Shown: positions 19,131 through 28,252 of the stretch, piece after piece
Layout of the letters: the number at the start of each line of letters is the position of its first letter
Position numbering within the stretch: position 1 is the first letter of the stretch
Source: Helicobacteraceae bacterium
Lineage (GTDB): Bacteria; Campylobacterota; Campylobacteria; Campylobacterales; SZUA-545
DNA: 36,254 nt
Direction of reading: 5' to 3'
Assembly (NCBI GenBank): GCA_031288475.1
Contig: JAITRJ010000036.1
Span: forward strand, 1 to 36,254
Translations under genes and position numbers: made by a program
The notes under the pieces: model-generated
What the model was told of the DNA's origin: nothing
Databases searched by the model: none
Seen by the model: the letters and a program-made list of their open reading frames with translations, nothing else

Positions 19131-19703
19131 ATGCGAAAAAGGATCCTTAACATACGAGATCTTTCGTTTGGCTACAAAGATCGCCTCTTGTACGAGGACT
19201 TCTCTCTGGAGGTTTTTGCGGGAGAGATTGTGGCTGTTGTGGGTCCGAGTGGTTGCGGAAAAAGCACGTTGCTTGAGCTGATCGCCGGCGCTTTGCAGCC
19301 TCGCGGCGGTACAATTGAGGCGGGAAGAATCTCGCAGATTTTTCAAGATTCGTACAGTTCTTTTCACCACAGTTTTACGATTGAGAGCCAGATACGAGAC
19401 GTTGCCGATATGACAGAGGCGGAAACGCTTTGCGCAAGACTTTGCGTTCAGCGCGAACTGCTCCTGAAAAAACCGTACGAGCTCTCCGGCGGGCAGTTGC
19501 AACGGCTTTCGATTTTACGCGCTCTGTTGATGAAGCCGGAGCTGATCCTGGCGGACGAGCCTACCAGCGCGCTTGACAATCTTACGCAGCTTGAGGTGAT
19601 GAAGCTTCTGATCTCTCTGCTGGATCAAGTCGGCGTACTGCTGATCACGCACGATACCGCGCTTGCAAATTGGTGCGCGGATAAAATTGTAAACCTCGCC
19701 TGA
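19131..19703 (+). CDS. ABC transporter ATP-binding protein
   Basis: Walker A GPSGCGKSTLL, signature LSGGQLQRLSILRALL, Walker B LILADEPTSALD, H-loop LLITHD. Confidence 0.9.
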   Translation: MRKRILNIRDLSFGYKDRLLYEDFSLEVFAGEIVAVVGPSGCGKSTLLELIAGALQPRGGTIEAGRISQIFQDSYSSFHHSFTIESQIRDVADMTEAETLCARLCVQRELLLKKPYELSGGQLQRLSILRALLMKPELILADEPTSALDNLTQLEVMKLLISLLDQVGVLLITHDTALANWCADKIVNLA

Positions 19704-19760
19704 CGCCTTTCGTTCAAGCCGTCTTTGCTCGGATATGCTGTTTTCCGTCAGCGCGCCTTC

Positions 19761-19807
19761 TTCGCCGTTTTTGCACAGCGTCTTTTCAGTCTGACAGATC
19801 AGCGAAT
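19761..19807 (-). pseudogene. Decayed fragment of dnaK (C-terminal region)
   Basis: 40 of 47 nt identical to 22201-22247 in dnaK; minus-strand reading SLICQTEKTL versus Dna[11 protein letters not shown]. Confidence 0.75.
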
Positions 19808-19815
19808 GACCGCGT

Positions 19816-21045
19816 TCAACGCGCTAGCACCGCATCGTTTCTTCGCTTATCGCGTATTTGCGCTAAGTTTATAGGCGTAACGTTTGAGCGCAAAAATCGA
19901 CGGAAACTCGAAGGAAGCGGGCAGTTTTGCAAAGCGCGCTGGGAAAATAGATAGCGCCTGTCGCACACGAAACCAAGCTCTTTCCAGTCGACTTCGCGGT
20001 TTAACGCCAGCGTCAAATCAGTCATCGCGTCGTTGGAAAATTCGCCGTTTTTAAGAAACAAGGCAAGAATTGAGCCGTCAAAATGGGGACTTTTATGCAG
20101 AAAGAATGGATCGGCGCGGCGGGTTTTGACATTGACATAAACGCGTGGACGCGCGCTGAGCGGATAGGCGCGTCCCCACTGCCACCAGTTTGACTCGTCA
20201 AAACGTCGAACGCGGCGATCGATCAACCGATCTTTATAAGCTTCCAAACGCGGATGTGGCGTATTGTAGATCATTCGTCTGGTCTTACCTGTCTGCGCGG
20301 TTTTTGAGTATACAAAGTCGAGATTACCGCTTGAATGCGTAAAAATATCGTCCGCTCCCGATACACCACCCACGCAAACTTCAAACAAATCGCTAAAAGA
20401 AAGATCGTAATCGCCACGCAGAAAAGCAAACTGTCCGTTAATTTCGGCAAAACGCCGCCCATCCGCCATATTACGATCAAAACGTCCCTTTTCAAAACGG
20501 AAGATCGCGCAGTTTGGCGTGAAACGCCCAAATATATTGCTGTCTCCCGTTTCAATGAAATGAGTAATTGAACCTTGTCCAAACAGCCATTTATTTAATT
20601 TTTTCGCGGCGGTTAATTTAATAAACTCACGAGGAACGATAAATATCAATTCACCGCCAATATTTAAATGTCTCACGCACTTTTCTATAAAAAATAAAAA
20701 CAGATTGCTCCGTCCGTCAAACAGATCGGATTTAAGCAGCTTTAACGTTTGCGGGCAAATATCCTGATAGCGCACGTAGGGCGGATTGCCGACAATCGTA
20801 TCAAATTTTTCGTCGATCGGATAATCGAAAAAATCTATCGTTTTAGCGTCAATCGGCGCAATTTTCTTGTCAATTTCGATCGCGACGCATTCGCGATTCA
20901 TTTGTTTGACGGCGTTAAAAAACGCGCCGCAACCAGCCGACGGCTCTAAAATCCTTCCGTTATTTCGACGCAGTTTAAGCATCTGCTCGACAACATTAGG
21001 CGGCGTCCAGACCTGACCCAAACTTTGTATATTGTGACTGATCAC
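19816..21045 (-). CDS. Type II DNA adenine-N6 methyltransferase
   Basis: SAM motif ILEPSAGCGAFFNAV, catalytic IVGNPPYVRYQDI, followed by REFIKLTAAKKLNKWLF; 409 aa. Confidence 0.88.
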   Translation of the reverse strand: MISHNIQSLGQVWTPPNVVEQMLKLRRNNGRILEPSAGCGAFFNAVKQMNRECVAIEIDKKIAPIDAKTIDFFDYPIDEKFDTIVGNPPYVRYQDICPQTLKLLKSDLFDGRSNLFLFFIEKCVRHLNIGGELIFIVPREFIKLTAAKKLNKWLFGQGSITHFIETGDSNIFGRFTPNCAIFRFEKGRFDRNMADGRRFAEINGQFAFLRGDYDLSFSDLFEVCVGGVSGADDIFTHSSGNLDFVYSKTAQTGKTRRMIYNTPHPRLEAYKDRLIDRRVRRFDESNWWQWGRAYPLSARPRVYVNVKTRRADPFFLHKSPHFDGSILALFLKNGEFSNDAMTDLTLALNREVDWKELGFVCDRRYLFSQRALQNCPLPSSFRRFLRSNVTPINLAQIRDKRRNDAVLAR

Positions 21046-21722
21046 AGTTTAATCCTGTCACCGAAATATTTATTGAAACTGCCCCAAGCGTCCGCGCGAA
21101 GCTTAAAAGTTTTTCCAAGCGTTTGCAGAATGTAGTTTTGCGCCGCGTCGCCGTTGCGGTCGTTTCGCTCGCGGTTTTTACTCCAGTCGCATTGAAACGG
21201 CGGGTTAGCGCCGTTTGGCGTAAACTCCGAAAGAGTCTTAAGGCTAGTCCAGAATACGTCACCCAAAACGAGCTTATTTACGATCAGAAAATAATAGTCC
21301 GCGTCAGGATTTTTGTTTAGATTTTTTGCTAAAAGATTAAAGAAACTATTCCAATCGTTAATGTTAAGTGTCTTCGGATCAACGCCAGTTAAAGCGTAAA
21401 AAACTCCACTTTTGCTTGAAAGATTATCGTTGCCCTTAAGCGTTGAAACTTTTATATTTATGGGCAGAAAAACGCCGCCTTTTTGCGATATTGCGAAGTC
21501 ATACCAGAATCGAGGCTGCGGCAGGGTAATGTTCAGTTTTGCGCTCTTAAAACGCTCGTTTACTAGGGCAAACAGGCAGAGCGCCTCGGCAATTTGCCGC
21601 TCGTTCGCCTGCGAGTTCAGCCGCCCGTCCGCTTCCGATTTTGCTAGATTGATAGCTTTATTAGCAAGCGAGTCGGACAGATAGGCGCTAAGACTATCCA
21701 GTATTTCCACTGCGTCTTTCAT
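21042..21722 (-). CDS. Putative type II restriction endonuclease partner
   Basis: 226-aa ORF overlapping the methyltransferase start by 4 nt; PRFWYDFAISQKGGVFLPINIKVSTLKG resembles a D-x(n)-(E/Q/N)xK nuclease core. Confidence 0.7.
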   Translation of the reverse strand: MKDAVEILDSLSAYLSDSLANKAINLAKSEADGRLNSQANERQIAEALCLFALVNERFKSAKLNITLPQPRFWYDFAISQKGGVFLPINIKVSTLKGNDNLSSKSGVFYALTGVDPKTLNINDWNSFFNLLAKNLNKNPDADYYFLIVNKLVLGDVFWTSLKTLSEFTPNGANPPFQCDWSKNRERNDRNGDAAQNYILQTLGKTFKLRADAWGSFNKYFGDRIKL

Positions 21723-21960
21723 ACATCTCCCAAACCAAAGCGTTTGCGAATAATAACAAAATCGATCCGCCTACAGTTTGAACGCTCCCAATTTTGCTTG
21801 GAGCGCGCACGACAAGCAAACGCGCAGCCCTTTTCAATCGGCGCAGCGTCCCTGAGGGAATCGCCCTCTTAAGCATAGCGCGCCCCGTTTGGCTAAAGGG
21901 CTATTTTATGGAGCTGTTTTAGCGCGGCGTCCCCGATTTTGCTTGAGGTAAGCGCCGCGC

Positions 21961-23847
21961 CTACTCCACTTCGGCGTCGATCACGTCGTCCTGTTTTGGT
22001 TTTGCGCCCTGATCGCCGCTTACGCCGCCGCCTTCGCCCGATTGCTTTTTATACATCGCTTCGGCGAGCTTGTGGCTTGCCTCCGTAAGCGCTTTGATCT
22101 TGTCGTCAATCTCCTGCTTGCTTGCCCCCTCTTTGGCGATCGTTTCTTTAAGATTGGCGATCGCCGTTTCAATCTTGCCTTTATCCTCCGCGCTTACCGC
22201 GTCGCCGCTTTCGCGCAGCGTCTTTTCGGTCTGGTAGATCAGCGAATCGGCTTGATTTCTGGCGTCAACAATCTCTTTGCGCTTCTTATCCGCCTCACGG
22301 TTGGCATCGGCTTCTTTAACCATACGGCCGATCTCCTCCTCGCTCAAGCCAGACGACCCCGTGATAGTAATTTTGTTCTCTTTGCCCGTGCCTTTGTCTT
22401 TGGCGTTGACGTTCAGAATACCGTTCGCGTCAATGTCGAAGGTAACCTCAATCTGCGGCGTTCCGCGCGGCGCTGCGGGAATGCCCGAAAGCTCAAACAT
22501 GCCAAGCGACTTGTTGTCGCGGCTGAACTCCCGCTCGCCCTGGAGCACGTGTATGCTCACCGCCGGTTGGTTGTCCTCTGCCGTGGAGAACACCTGCGAT
22601 TTTTTGACTGGAATCGTCGTGCCTTTTTCGATCAGTTTCGTCATCACGCCGCCTAACGTCTCTATGCCCAGCGAAAGCGGCGTTACGTCCAGCAACAGCA
22701 CATCTTTCACGTCGCCGCGAAGCACGCCGCCCTGTATCGCCGCGCCCGCCGCGACAACCTCGTCGGGATTAACCCCTTTGTGAAGCTCCCTGCCAAAGAA
22801 ATTTCTCACCACCTCCTGAACTTTAGGTATCCGCGTAGAGCCGCCCACCATCACAACCTCGTTGATCGCCTCTTTGCCGGCGTCCGCGTCCTTGAGCGCT
22901 GTTTTGATGTGCTGAAGCGTTTCGCTTATCTGATCGTCGATCATCGCCTCAAACCTGGCGCGGGTGAGCTTGGTAACAAGGTGCTTCGGTCCCGCCGCGT
23001 CGGCTGTGATAAACGGCAGGTTAATTTCGGTCTCCGTCGCGCTGGAGAGCTCTTTTTTCGCGTTCTCGGCAGCGTCTTTAAGCCGCTGAAGCGCCATTTT
23101 GTCGTTTTTAAGATCGATGCCGTTCTCTTTTTTGAACTCTTCAGCAAGCCAGTCGATCACGCGGTTGTCGAAATCGTCGCCGCCCAAGAAAGCGTTGCCG
23201 TCGGTGGAAAGCACCTCAAACACACCGTCGCCCACGTCGAGAACGGTAACGTCGAACGTGCCGCCGCCTAAGTCGTAAACAAGTATTTTTTCTGCTTTCT
23301 TCTTATCCAGTCCGTAGGCAAGCGACGCAGCGGTCGGCTCGTTGATAATTCTAAGCACGTTCAATCCCGCGATCACGCCCGCCTCTTTGGTCGCCTTGCG
23401 CTGCGCGTCGTTGAAATACGCGGGCACGGTGATTACCGCGTCGGTAATCGTTTCGCCCAAAAACTCCTCGGCGTCCTTTTTGAGCTTCATCAGCACCTTC
23501 GCAGAAATCTCCTGCGGCGTGTAGGTTTTGCCTTCTATATCCACCGCGCAGGCGCCGCCTTTATCGACGATGCTGTAGCTCACCTTCGCCTGAGCGCTTT
23601 TGGCGTTCTGCTCGTTCATCATCAAGCCCATAATCCGCTTGATCGAATAGATGGTCTTTTTTGGATTGGTGATCGCCTGCCGTTTGGCGCTGTCGCCCAC
23701 CAGAACTTCGCCTTTGTCGGTAAAAGCCACGACGCTCGGCGTGGTGTTGCGTCCTTCTTTGTTGGGGATAATTTTGGCTTCGCCGGCCTCGAAAATCGCC
23801 ATGCACGAATTGGTCGTGCCCAAGTCGATACCTAATACTTTGCTCAT
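21961..23847 (-). CDS. dnaK: Chaperone protein DnaK
   Basis: [42 protein letters not shown] ... [23 protein letters not shown] ... full-length Hsp70. Confidence 0.98.
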   Translation of the reverse strand: MSKVLGIDLGTTNSCMAIFEAGEAKIIPNKEGRNTTPSVVAFTDKGEVLVGDSAKRQAITNPKKTIYSIKRIMGLMMNEQNAKSAQAKVSYSIVDKGGACAVDIEGKTYTPQEISAKVLMKLKKDAEEFLGETITDAVITVPAYFNDAQRKATKEAGVIAGLNVLRIINEPTAASLAYGLDKKKAEKILVYDLGGGTFDVTVLDVGDGVFEVLSTDGNAFLGGDDFDNRVIDWLAEEFKKENGIDLKNDKMALQRLKDAAENAKKELSSATETEINLPFITADAAGPKHLVTKLTRARFEAMIDDQISETLQHIKTALKDADAGKEAINEVVMVGGSTRIPKVQEVVRNFFGRELHKGVNPDEVVAAGAAIQGGVLRGDVKDVLLLDVTPLSLGIETLGGVMTKLIEKGTTIPVKKSQVFSTAEDNQPAVSIHVLQGEREFSRDNKSLGMFELSGIPAAPRGTPQIEVTFDIDANGILNVNAKDKGTGKENKITITGSSGLSEEEIGRMVKEADANREADKKRKEIVDARNQADSLIYQTEKTLRESGDAVSAEDKGKIETAIANLKETIAKEGASKQEIDDKIKALTEASHKLAEAMYKKQSGEGGGVSGDQGAKPKQDDVIDAEVE

Positions 23848-23849
23848 CT

Positions 23850-24371
23850 TTAACTCCTTTTATTTACTGAAACCAGCGACGGGCGCAGCAATCTTTCCTT
23901 GTAGCGCCAGCCCTGCTGCATAACCTGCGCGATCGCGTTGTCCTCCAGCGCTTCGTCGTCCGTCTGTGTAATTGCCTCGTGCAGCGCGGGATCAAAGCCG
24001 TTTTCATGCGTTACGGGCAGAACGCCGTACTTTTCAAACGCCTTGATCAGCGCCGCTTTGGTCAGATTGACCCCCTCTTTAAGCTGCTCGAAGTGATCGC
24101 TCTGATCGATTTTTAGCGCCATTTCCAACGCGTCGATCACGGGTAGGAGGTCTTTGGCAAAGCCTTCGCTGGCGTAATCGATCGCTTGATACTTCTCTTT
24201 CTCCAGCCGTTTTTTTATGTTTTCAAACTCCGCATAGGCTCTTAGGTAGCGATCCTGCGCCTCGTTATATTTGGCTTCAAAATCTATAGCTTCCGTGCTT
24301 TCCGGTTCCTGCCCCTGCGGCGCCTCGTCCGCGCCGCTTCCCTCTTCCGTCTCCAGCGCCTCCTCGCTCAC
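23850..24371 (-). CDS. grpE: Nucleotide exchange factor GrpE
   Basis: [45 protein letters not shown] ... FEKYGVLPV...[10 protein letters not shown]; start assigned to GTG at 24371. Confidence 0.92.
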   Translation of the reverse strand: MSEEALETEEGSGADEAPQGQEPESTEAIDFEAKYNEAQDRYLRAYAEFENIKKRLEKEKYQAIDYASEGFAKDLLPVIDALEMALKIDQSDHFEQLKEGVNLTKAALIKAFEKYGVLPVTHENGFDPALHEAITQTDDEALEDNAIAQVMQQGWRYKERLLRPSLVSVNKRS

Positions 24372-25144
24372 GCGTCCTCCTTTCGTATATTGCTGATAAA
24401 TCCAAGATAATCGCGGCAAATCGTGCCGCACGCCAGCAGGATTGCGTTTTGGCTGTCCACGCTGGTCCTCTGCGCGAGAAACATAGCGTCGTTGCCAAAG
24501 TAGATGCCGCTGCTCATCTCAGCGATTATTTGACCGTCGTACAATCTGTCAAAATCAATGTCCGCCTTGGCGGAAAGCTCAATAAGCGTCTCCTTGTTAA
24601 ATCGCTCGACCTGAGAGCGCTCAATCTGCCACAGAGCGTGGTAAAGTGCGTCAATGCGGTTACTCCGCGCAATTGAGAGCAGATCACTTATATCGTAACC
24701 AAAAAACTCCGTCAGCAGCCGCTCGATCACGTTTGAGTACTTGATCGCCGCCGCCCCGCGCTCAAACTCCGCAATCAGCGTTCCCCGCTTTGTCCGACTC
24801 AGATCGACAAGACGGTTCTGGCTTCTGATGTGCAGAAGGGCGTAGAGTCCGAAATTCCTTGCCACGTCGGCTATTTTTCTCAGCTCGATCTCGCAGCTTT
24901 CGTCATAGCTGAGCGCCTCCCGCCAATAGCTTTTAAGCGCTGCGTTCGTCGGAATCCGCCCGCTGCTTGAGTGAATCTGCGTGAGATATCCCTCTTCCAC
25001 CAGCCGCCTGAAGTAATTGCGTATGGTTGCGCTGGAAAGATCGGCGGTAATCGCTGACCTGAGTTGCGAGGAACCTATCGGCTGCTCACTTTTGATATAT
25101 CTGTAAACCACCTCGCGGAGAATGGTTTTTTCAATCTCCTTCAA
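24368..25144 (-). CDS. hrcA: Heat-inducible transcription repressor HrcA
   Basis: ILREVVYRYIKSEQPIGSSQL...LSSATIRNYFRRLVEEGYLTQIHSSSGRIPT; upstream of grpE-dnaK. Confidence 0.92.
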   Translation of the reverse strand: MKEIEKTILREVVYRYIKSEQPIGSSQLRSAITADLSSATIRNYFRRLVEEGYLTQIHSSSGRIPTNAALKSYWREALSYDESCEIELRKIADVARNFGLYALLHIRSQNRLVDLSRTKRGTLIAEFERGAAAIKYSNVIERLLTEFFGYDISDLLSIARSNRIDALYHALWQIERSQVERFNKETLIELSAKADIDFDRLYDGQIIAEMSSGIYFGNDAMFLAQRTSVDSQNAILLACGTICRDYLGFISNIRKEDA

Positions 25145-25172
25145 CCTGACTGCCCGTTCTTCCTAATTAAAA

Positions 25173-25199
25173 TTAGCACTCTCTGCTTAGAATTGCTAA
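25173..25199 (-). promoter_or_regulatory. CIRCE element (HrcA operator), one degenerate half
   Basis: TTAGCACTC-N9-AATTGCTAA versus consensus TTAGCACTC-N9-GAGTGCTAA; left half perfect, right half 7/9; just upstream of hrcA. Confidence 0.85.
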
Positions 25200-25264
25200 C
25201 GCGAGTATACAATGTTTAGTGTGTTGTTGTCAAGGTTGATTTTTGAATCCCCCGTTTCACGCCT

Positions 25265-26088
25265 TCAGTCTCTTTCAAACACAAACTGGTTGCAGCCCAG
25301 CCTCCCTCCGTATGTAACAAGACGCGCACGGCTATCGCCTTGCGCGGTAAAAATCGAAGATCGCTTCCGGCTTGGCAACTTCAAACGGATAGCCGCCCAG
25401 CCAGCCGATCGTGTCGCATACCGCGTTTTGATATAAGTGTGAAGGGTGTAAAACGGGCGCGGCCTGCATAGGTCTCTGACAGCGATGGGAACCCAGACGC
25501 ACAATCACAGTAAAGCGCCCTTTCAACCATTTAACCGGGCGCGGCGAAGCGCAGCAGCTTTTTTTGCTCCGCGCCAGATCTTGGACATAAAGCCCCGATC
25601 GTTATAGATCGATATGAACAGCGTCCCGCCGTTTGGCTTAACAAGCCCCGCCTATATTTGAAAGCGCCTTCCACAGCCCCCGTGTGATGCAGAACGCCCA
25701 GACGACATCAAACCTGCCTAAGGATGCCAGATAGGCCGTGATCGAGAACACTTCCCTCGCTGATCGACCAGTCTGGATCATCCGCGAAGTAGCGATCTTT
25801 GAGGTTTTGCGTACAAGCGACGCACACGCAATCGTAGTCTAAGCTGACGACGTTCGCCTTCAGGCGTCTTGCCGCAAGCGAATGGATGCCGCTGCCGCTG
25901 CCGCTTCCCGCGTCCAGAAGCTTTTCCCCCTCCAGCGTATCAACTTCAAATATCTCCTTTAGGGCGCGTTCACTCTCCGCGATCTTCGCGTCGTTAAAGT
26001 TTTTGAGAAACGACGCCCAGTTTGAGCTAAAATCAAACCGTTCGCAGTTTGCTTGCATTCCGCCGCGCTTAACTTCGGACGTTTTCAT
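25265..26088 (-). pseudogene. Frameshifted class I SAM-dependent methyltransferase
   Basis: N-terminal segment EGEKLLDAGSGSGSGIHSLAARRLKANVVSLDYD in one frame; later segments in other frames (RFDVVWAFCITRGLWKALSNIGG; SPRPVKWLKGRF...IGWLGGYPFEVAKPEAIFDFYRARR; TYGGRLGCNQFVFERD). Confidence 0.75.
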
Positions 26089-26103
26089 ATTTTTGACCAG
26101 AGT

Positions 26104-26634
26104 TCAGTACAAACCGAAACGACCGTCTTTGCGCCAATAAACAACACGCATCGCGCTGCTATCCTTGTCGATAAAGACCAGAAACGACTGATTCGATTCG
26201 CGCAGAAAAAGCGTCGCCTCTTGAACGCTCATCCTGTTGTCTGGCTTCGTTTCGATCACCTCGTTTGGTTCCGTATCGCTGTAGACAAACGGAATATCTG
26301 CCTCCAACTGCTTGTGAGGCGTTTCTTTGCCAATCTTGCTGCTGATCTTATCCTTATAACGGCGCAGCACCTTCTTCGCCCGATCCGCCGCCAGATCGCA
26401 GGCGGCGTAAAAATCCTTGTCCGCGTGCTTGATCACCACGGTGTCGCGATGCGCCATATGAATCGTAAACTCAATCTGCACGTTCGGCTTGCCATGCTTG
26501 CTGTCGTCCTCTATGATCGCTTTAACCGCTATGATGTTCAGATTGTATTTTCCAAACTGCTCGAACGCCTTCTCGACATATTCGCGCATAGCGTCGGTAA
26601 GCTCAAGCCTTCTGGCGACAATACCTGTATTCAC
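26104..26634 (-). CDS. hpf: Ribosome hibernation-promoting factor, long form
   Basis: MNTGIVARRLELTDAMREYVEKAFEQFGKY...C-terminal EATLFLRESNQSFLVFIDKDSSAMRVVYWRKDGRFGLY; GTG start with AGGAGG. Confidence 0.9.
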   Translation of the reverse strand: MNTGIVARRLELTDAMREYVEKAFEQFGKYNLNIIAVKAIIEDDSKHGKPNVQIEFTIHMAHRDTVVIKHADKDFYAACDLAADRAKKVLRRYKDKISSKIGKETPHKQLEADIPFVYSDTEPNEVIETKPDNRMSVQEATLFLRESNQSFLVFIDKDSSAMRVVYWRKDGRFGLY

Positions 26635-26783
26635 GGCGCCTCCTTTTATAATCGTTATTTTTAAAGTATAAAATTATGCCTTGTGTAACATTTAAGCACG
26701 GTTTTACAAAGAGTCGTTGAGAGTAACGATGACAGGGCGGCAAGGGATGCGCTGTTGATTTTGTAAATTTTGAAGGAGAGGCG

Positions 26784-27593
26784 TTGAGGATAATGATGAT
26801 AGGGGACGTGGTGGCGAAGGTTGGGCGGAGAGCGCTCTTAGCCGCCCTTCCCGCGGCGAAAAAGATGTTTGATATTGATTTTGCGGCGGCAAACGGCGAA
26901 AATCTCGCGCACGGCTTTGGGATCACCGAAAAAACAGCGGGCGAGCTTTTTCGCGGCGGCGTCGATCTGATCACGGGCGGCAATCACACGTGGGATCGCA
27001 AAGAGGTCGTCCCCCTTCTGGAGAGCGCCCCTATTATCCGCCCGCTGAACTACCCCTTCGGCGCGGCGGGTAAAGGGATATTCCACGCTGACATAAGGGG
27101 CGGAAAACTGGCGGTAATTAACCTTCTCGGCTTTATGGGGTACGTGGATAACCCCTTCAACGCCGCGCTTCGCGCGGTAGACGAGCTGCGGGGCGACGGA
27201 ATCAAACACATCGTCATCGACTTTCACGCCGAAACCACGAGCGAAAAAAACAGCCTTCTGAAGCTGCTGGAAGGTAGAATCAGCGCACTGTGCGGAACAC
27301 ACACGCATATCGGCACCGATGATCTGCTGATAGCAAACGGTACCGGCTATGTGAGCGATATTGGATTAACGGGGATTAGAAACGAAGTGATAGGGATGTG
27401 TTCAAAGGAGCCGATTTCGCGGTTTACGACGGGTATCAGGCGGGCGTTTGAGGCATGCGAGGGAGAACTTACCATATTTCAGGCGGTTATCTTTGAGTTG
27501 GACGATCAGGGACGGTGCATGGACGCGTTTAAGATCAAGTCGTTTGACGGCGGCGAGATCGCCGTGTCAATGCGCCGCAGTCCGGGATGGTGA
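26784..27593 (+). CDS. ymdB: YmdB-family metallophosphoesterase (TIGR00282-type)
   Basis: MIGDVVAKVGRRAL, ANGENLAHGFGI, GGNHTWDRKE, DFHAETTSEK, GTHTHIGTDD, YVSDIGLTG. Confidence 0.9.
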   Translation: MRIMMIGDVVAKVGRRALLAALPAAKKMFDIDFAAANGENLAHGFGITEKTAGELFRGGVDLITGGNHTWDRKEVVPLLESAPIIRPLNYPFGAAGKGIFHADIRGGKLAVINLLGFMGYVDNPFNAALRAVDELRGDGIKHIVIDFHAETTSEKNSLLKLLEGRISALCGTHTHIGTDDLLIANGTGYVSDIGLTGIRNEVIGMCSKEPISRFTTGIRRAFEACEGELTIFQAVIFELDDQGRCMDAFKIKSFDGGEIAVSMRRSPGW

Positions 27594-28252
27594 TTGACTC
27601 TTCCGCCGATCTGCTGCTGAAACTGCACTCTATGAGGCTGATTAAGAGAGATCGCTTCCCCTTCTGGTGGCCTGGATATGGAACGTGGAGCGTACTGATA
27701 ACCGCGATTCTGACGCAGCAATCGCGGTGGCGCGGGGTTGAGCAGAGTATGGAAAACCTCTCCGCCGCGGGACTGGACTCCTGTCAAAAACTGGCAAGCG
27801 CCGATCCGGATGTTATCGCGCGGGCGATCTCGCCATCTGGATTGTACAATCAAAAGAGCCGTCGGATCGTAAAGCTGTTCAGGGCTGTGACAGCGGATTA
27901 CGGGTCGTTTGAAAACTTCGCGCGGCTTGTTACGAGAGAATGGCTGCTGGAAAGAGAGGGGATCTGGTACGAGAGCGCGGACTCGATTCTATGTTACGCC
28001 TGCAAGCGCCCCGTGATGGTGGCGGATCGCTACGCCGCGAAGCTGCTCGCGCTGCTGGGCAGAGAGACGGACGGGTACGACGAGACGCAAAGCCACCTTG
28101 CTGACGGCGTCAAGAACGAATTTAACCGCGTAAAAAAGGTTCTGGGGCTGAGTTTGGAAGCAACCTATGCCTATTTTCACGGAGCGATTGTAGAATTTAT
28201 GAAAGACAGGAAAGATATGGATATAAAAATCGCAGGGCTTTTGAGTGATTAA
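27587..28252 (+). CDS. magIII: 3-methyladenine DNA glycosylase, MagIII-like (EndoIII superfamily)
   Basis: FWWPGYGTWSVLITAILTQQSRW, SGLYNQKSRRI, VTREWLLEREGIWYESADSILCYACKRPVMVADRY, AYFHGAIVEF: recognisable H. pylori MagIII pattern. Confidence 0.82.
   Translation: MVIDSSADLLLKLHSMRLIKRDRFPFWWPGYGTWSVLITAILTQQSRWRGVEQSMENLSAAGLDSCQKLASADPDVIARAISPSGLYNQKSRRIVKLFRAVTADYGSFENFARLVTREWLLEREGIWYESADSILCYACKRPVMVADRYAAKLLALLGRETDGYDETQSHLADGVKNEFNRVKKVLGLSLEATYAYFHGAIVEFMKDRKDMDIKIAGLLSD

Noticed and set aside
22042-23271. Long plus-strand ORFs opposite dnaK (22042..22656, 22277..22783, 22780..23271)
   Set aside because: Shadow ORFs of the strongly conserved dnaK coding sequence.
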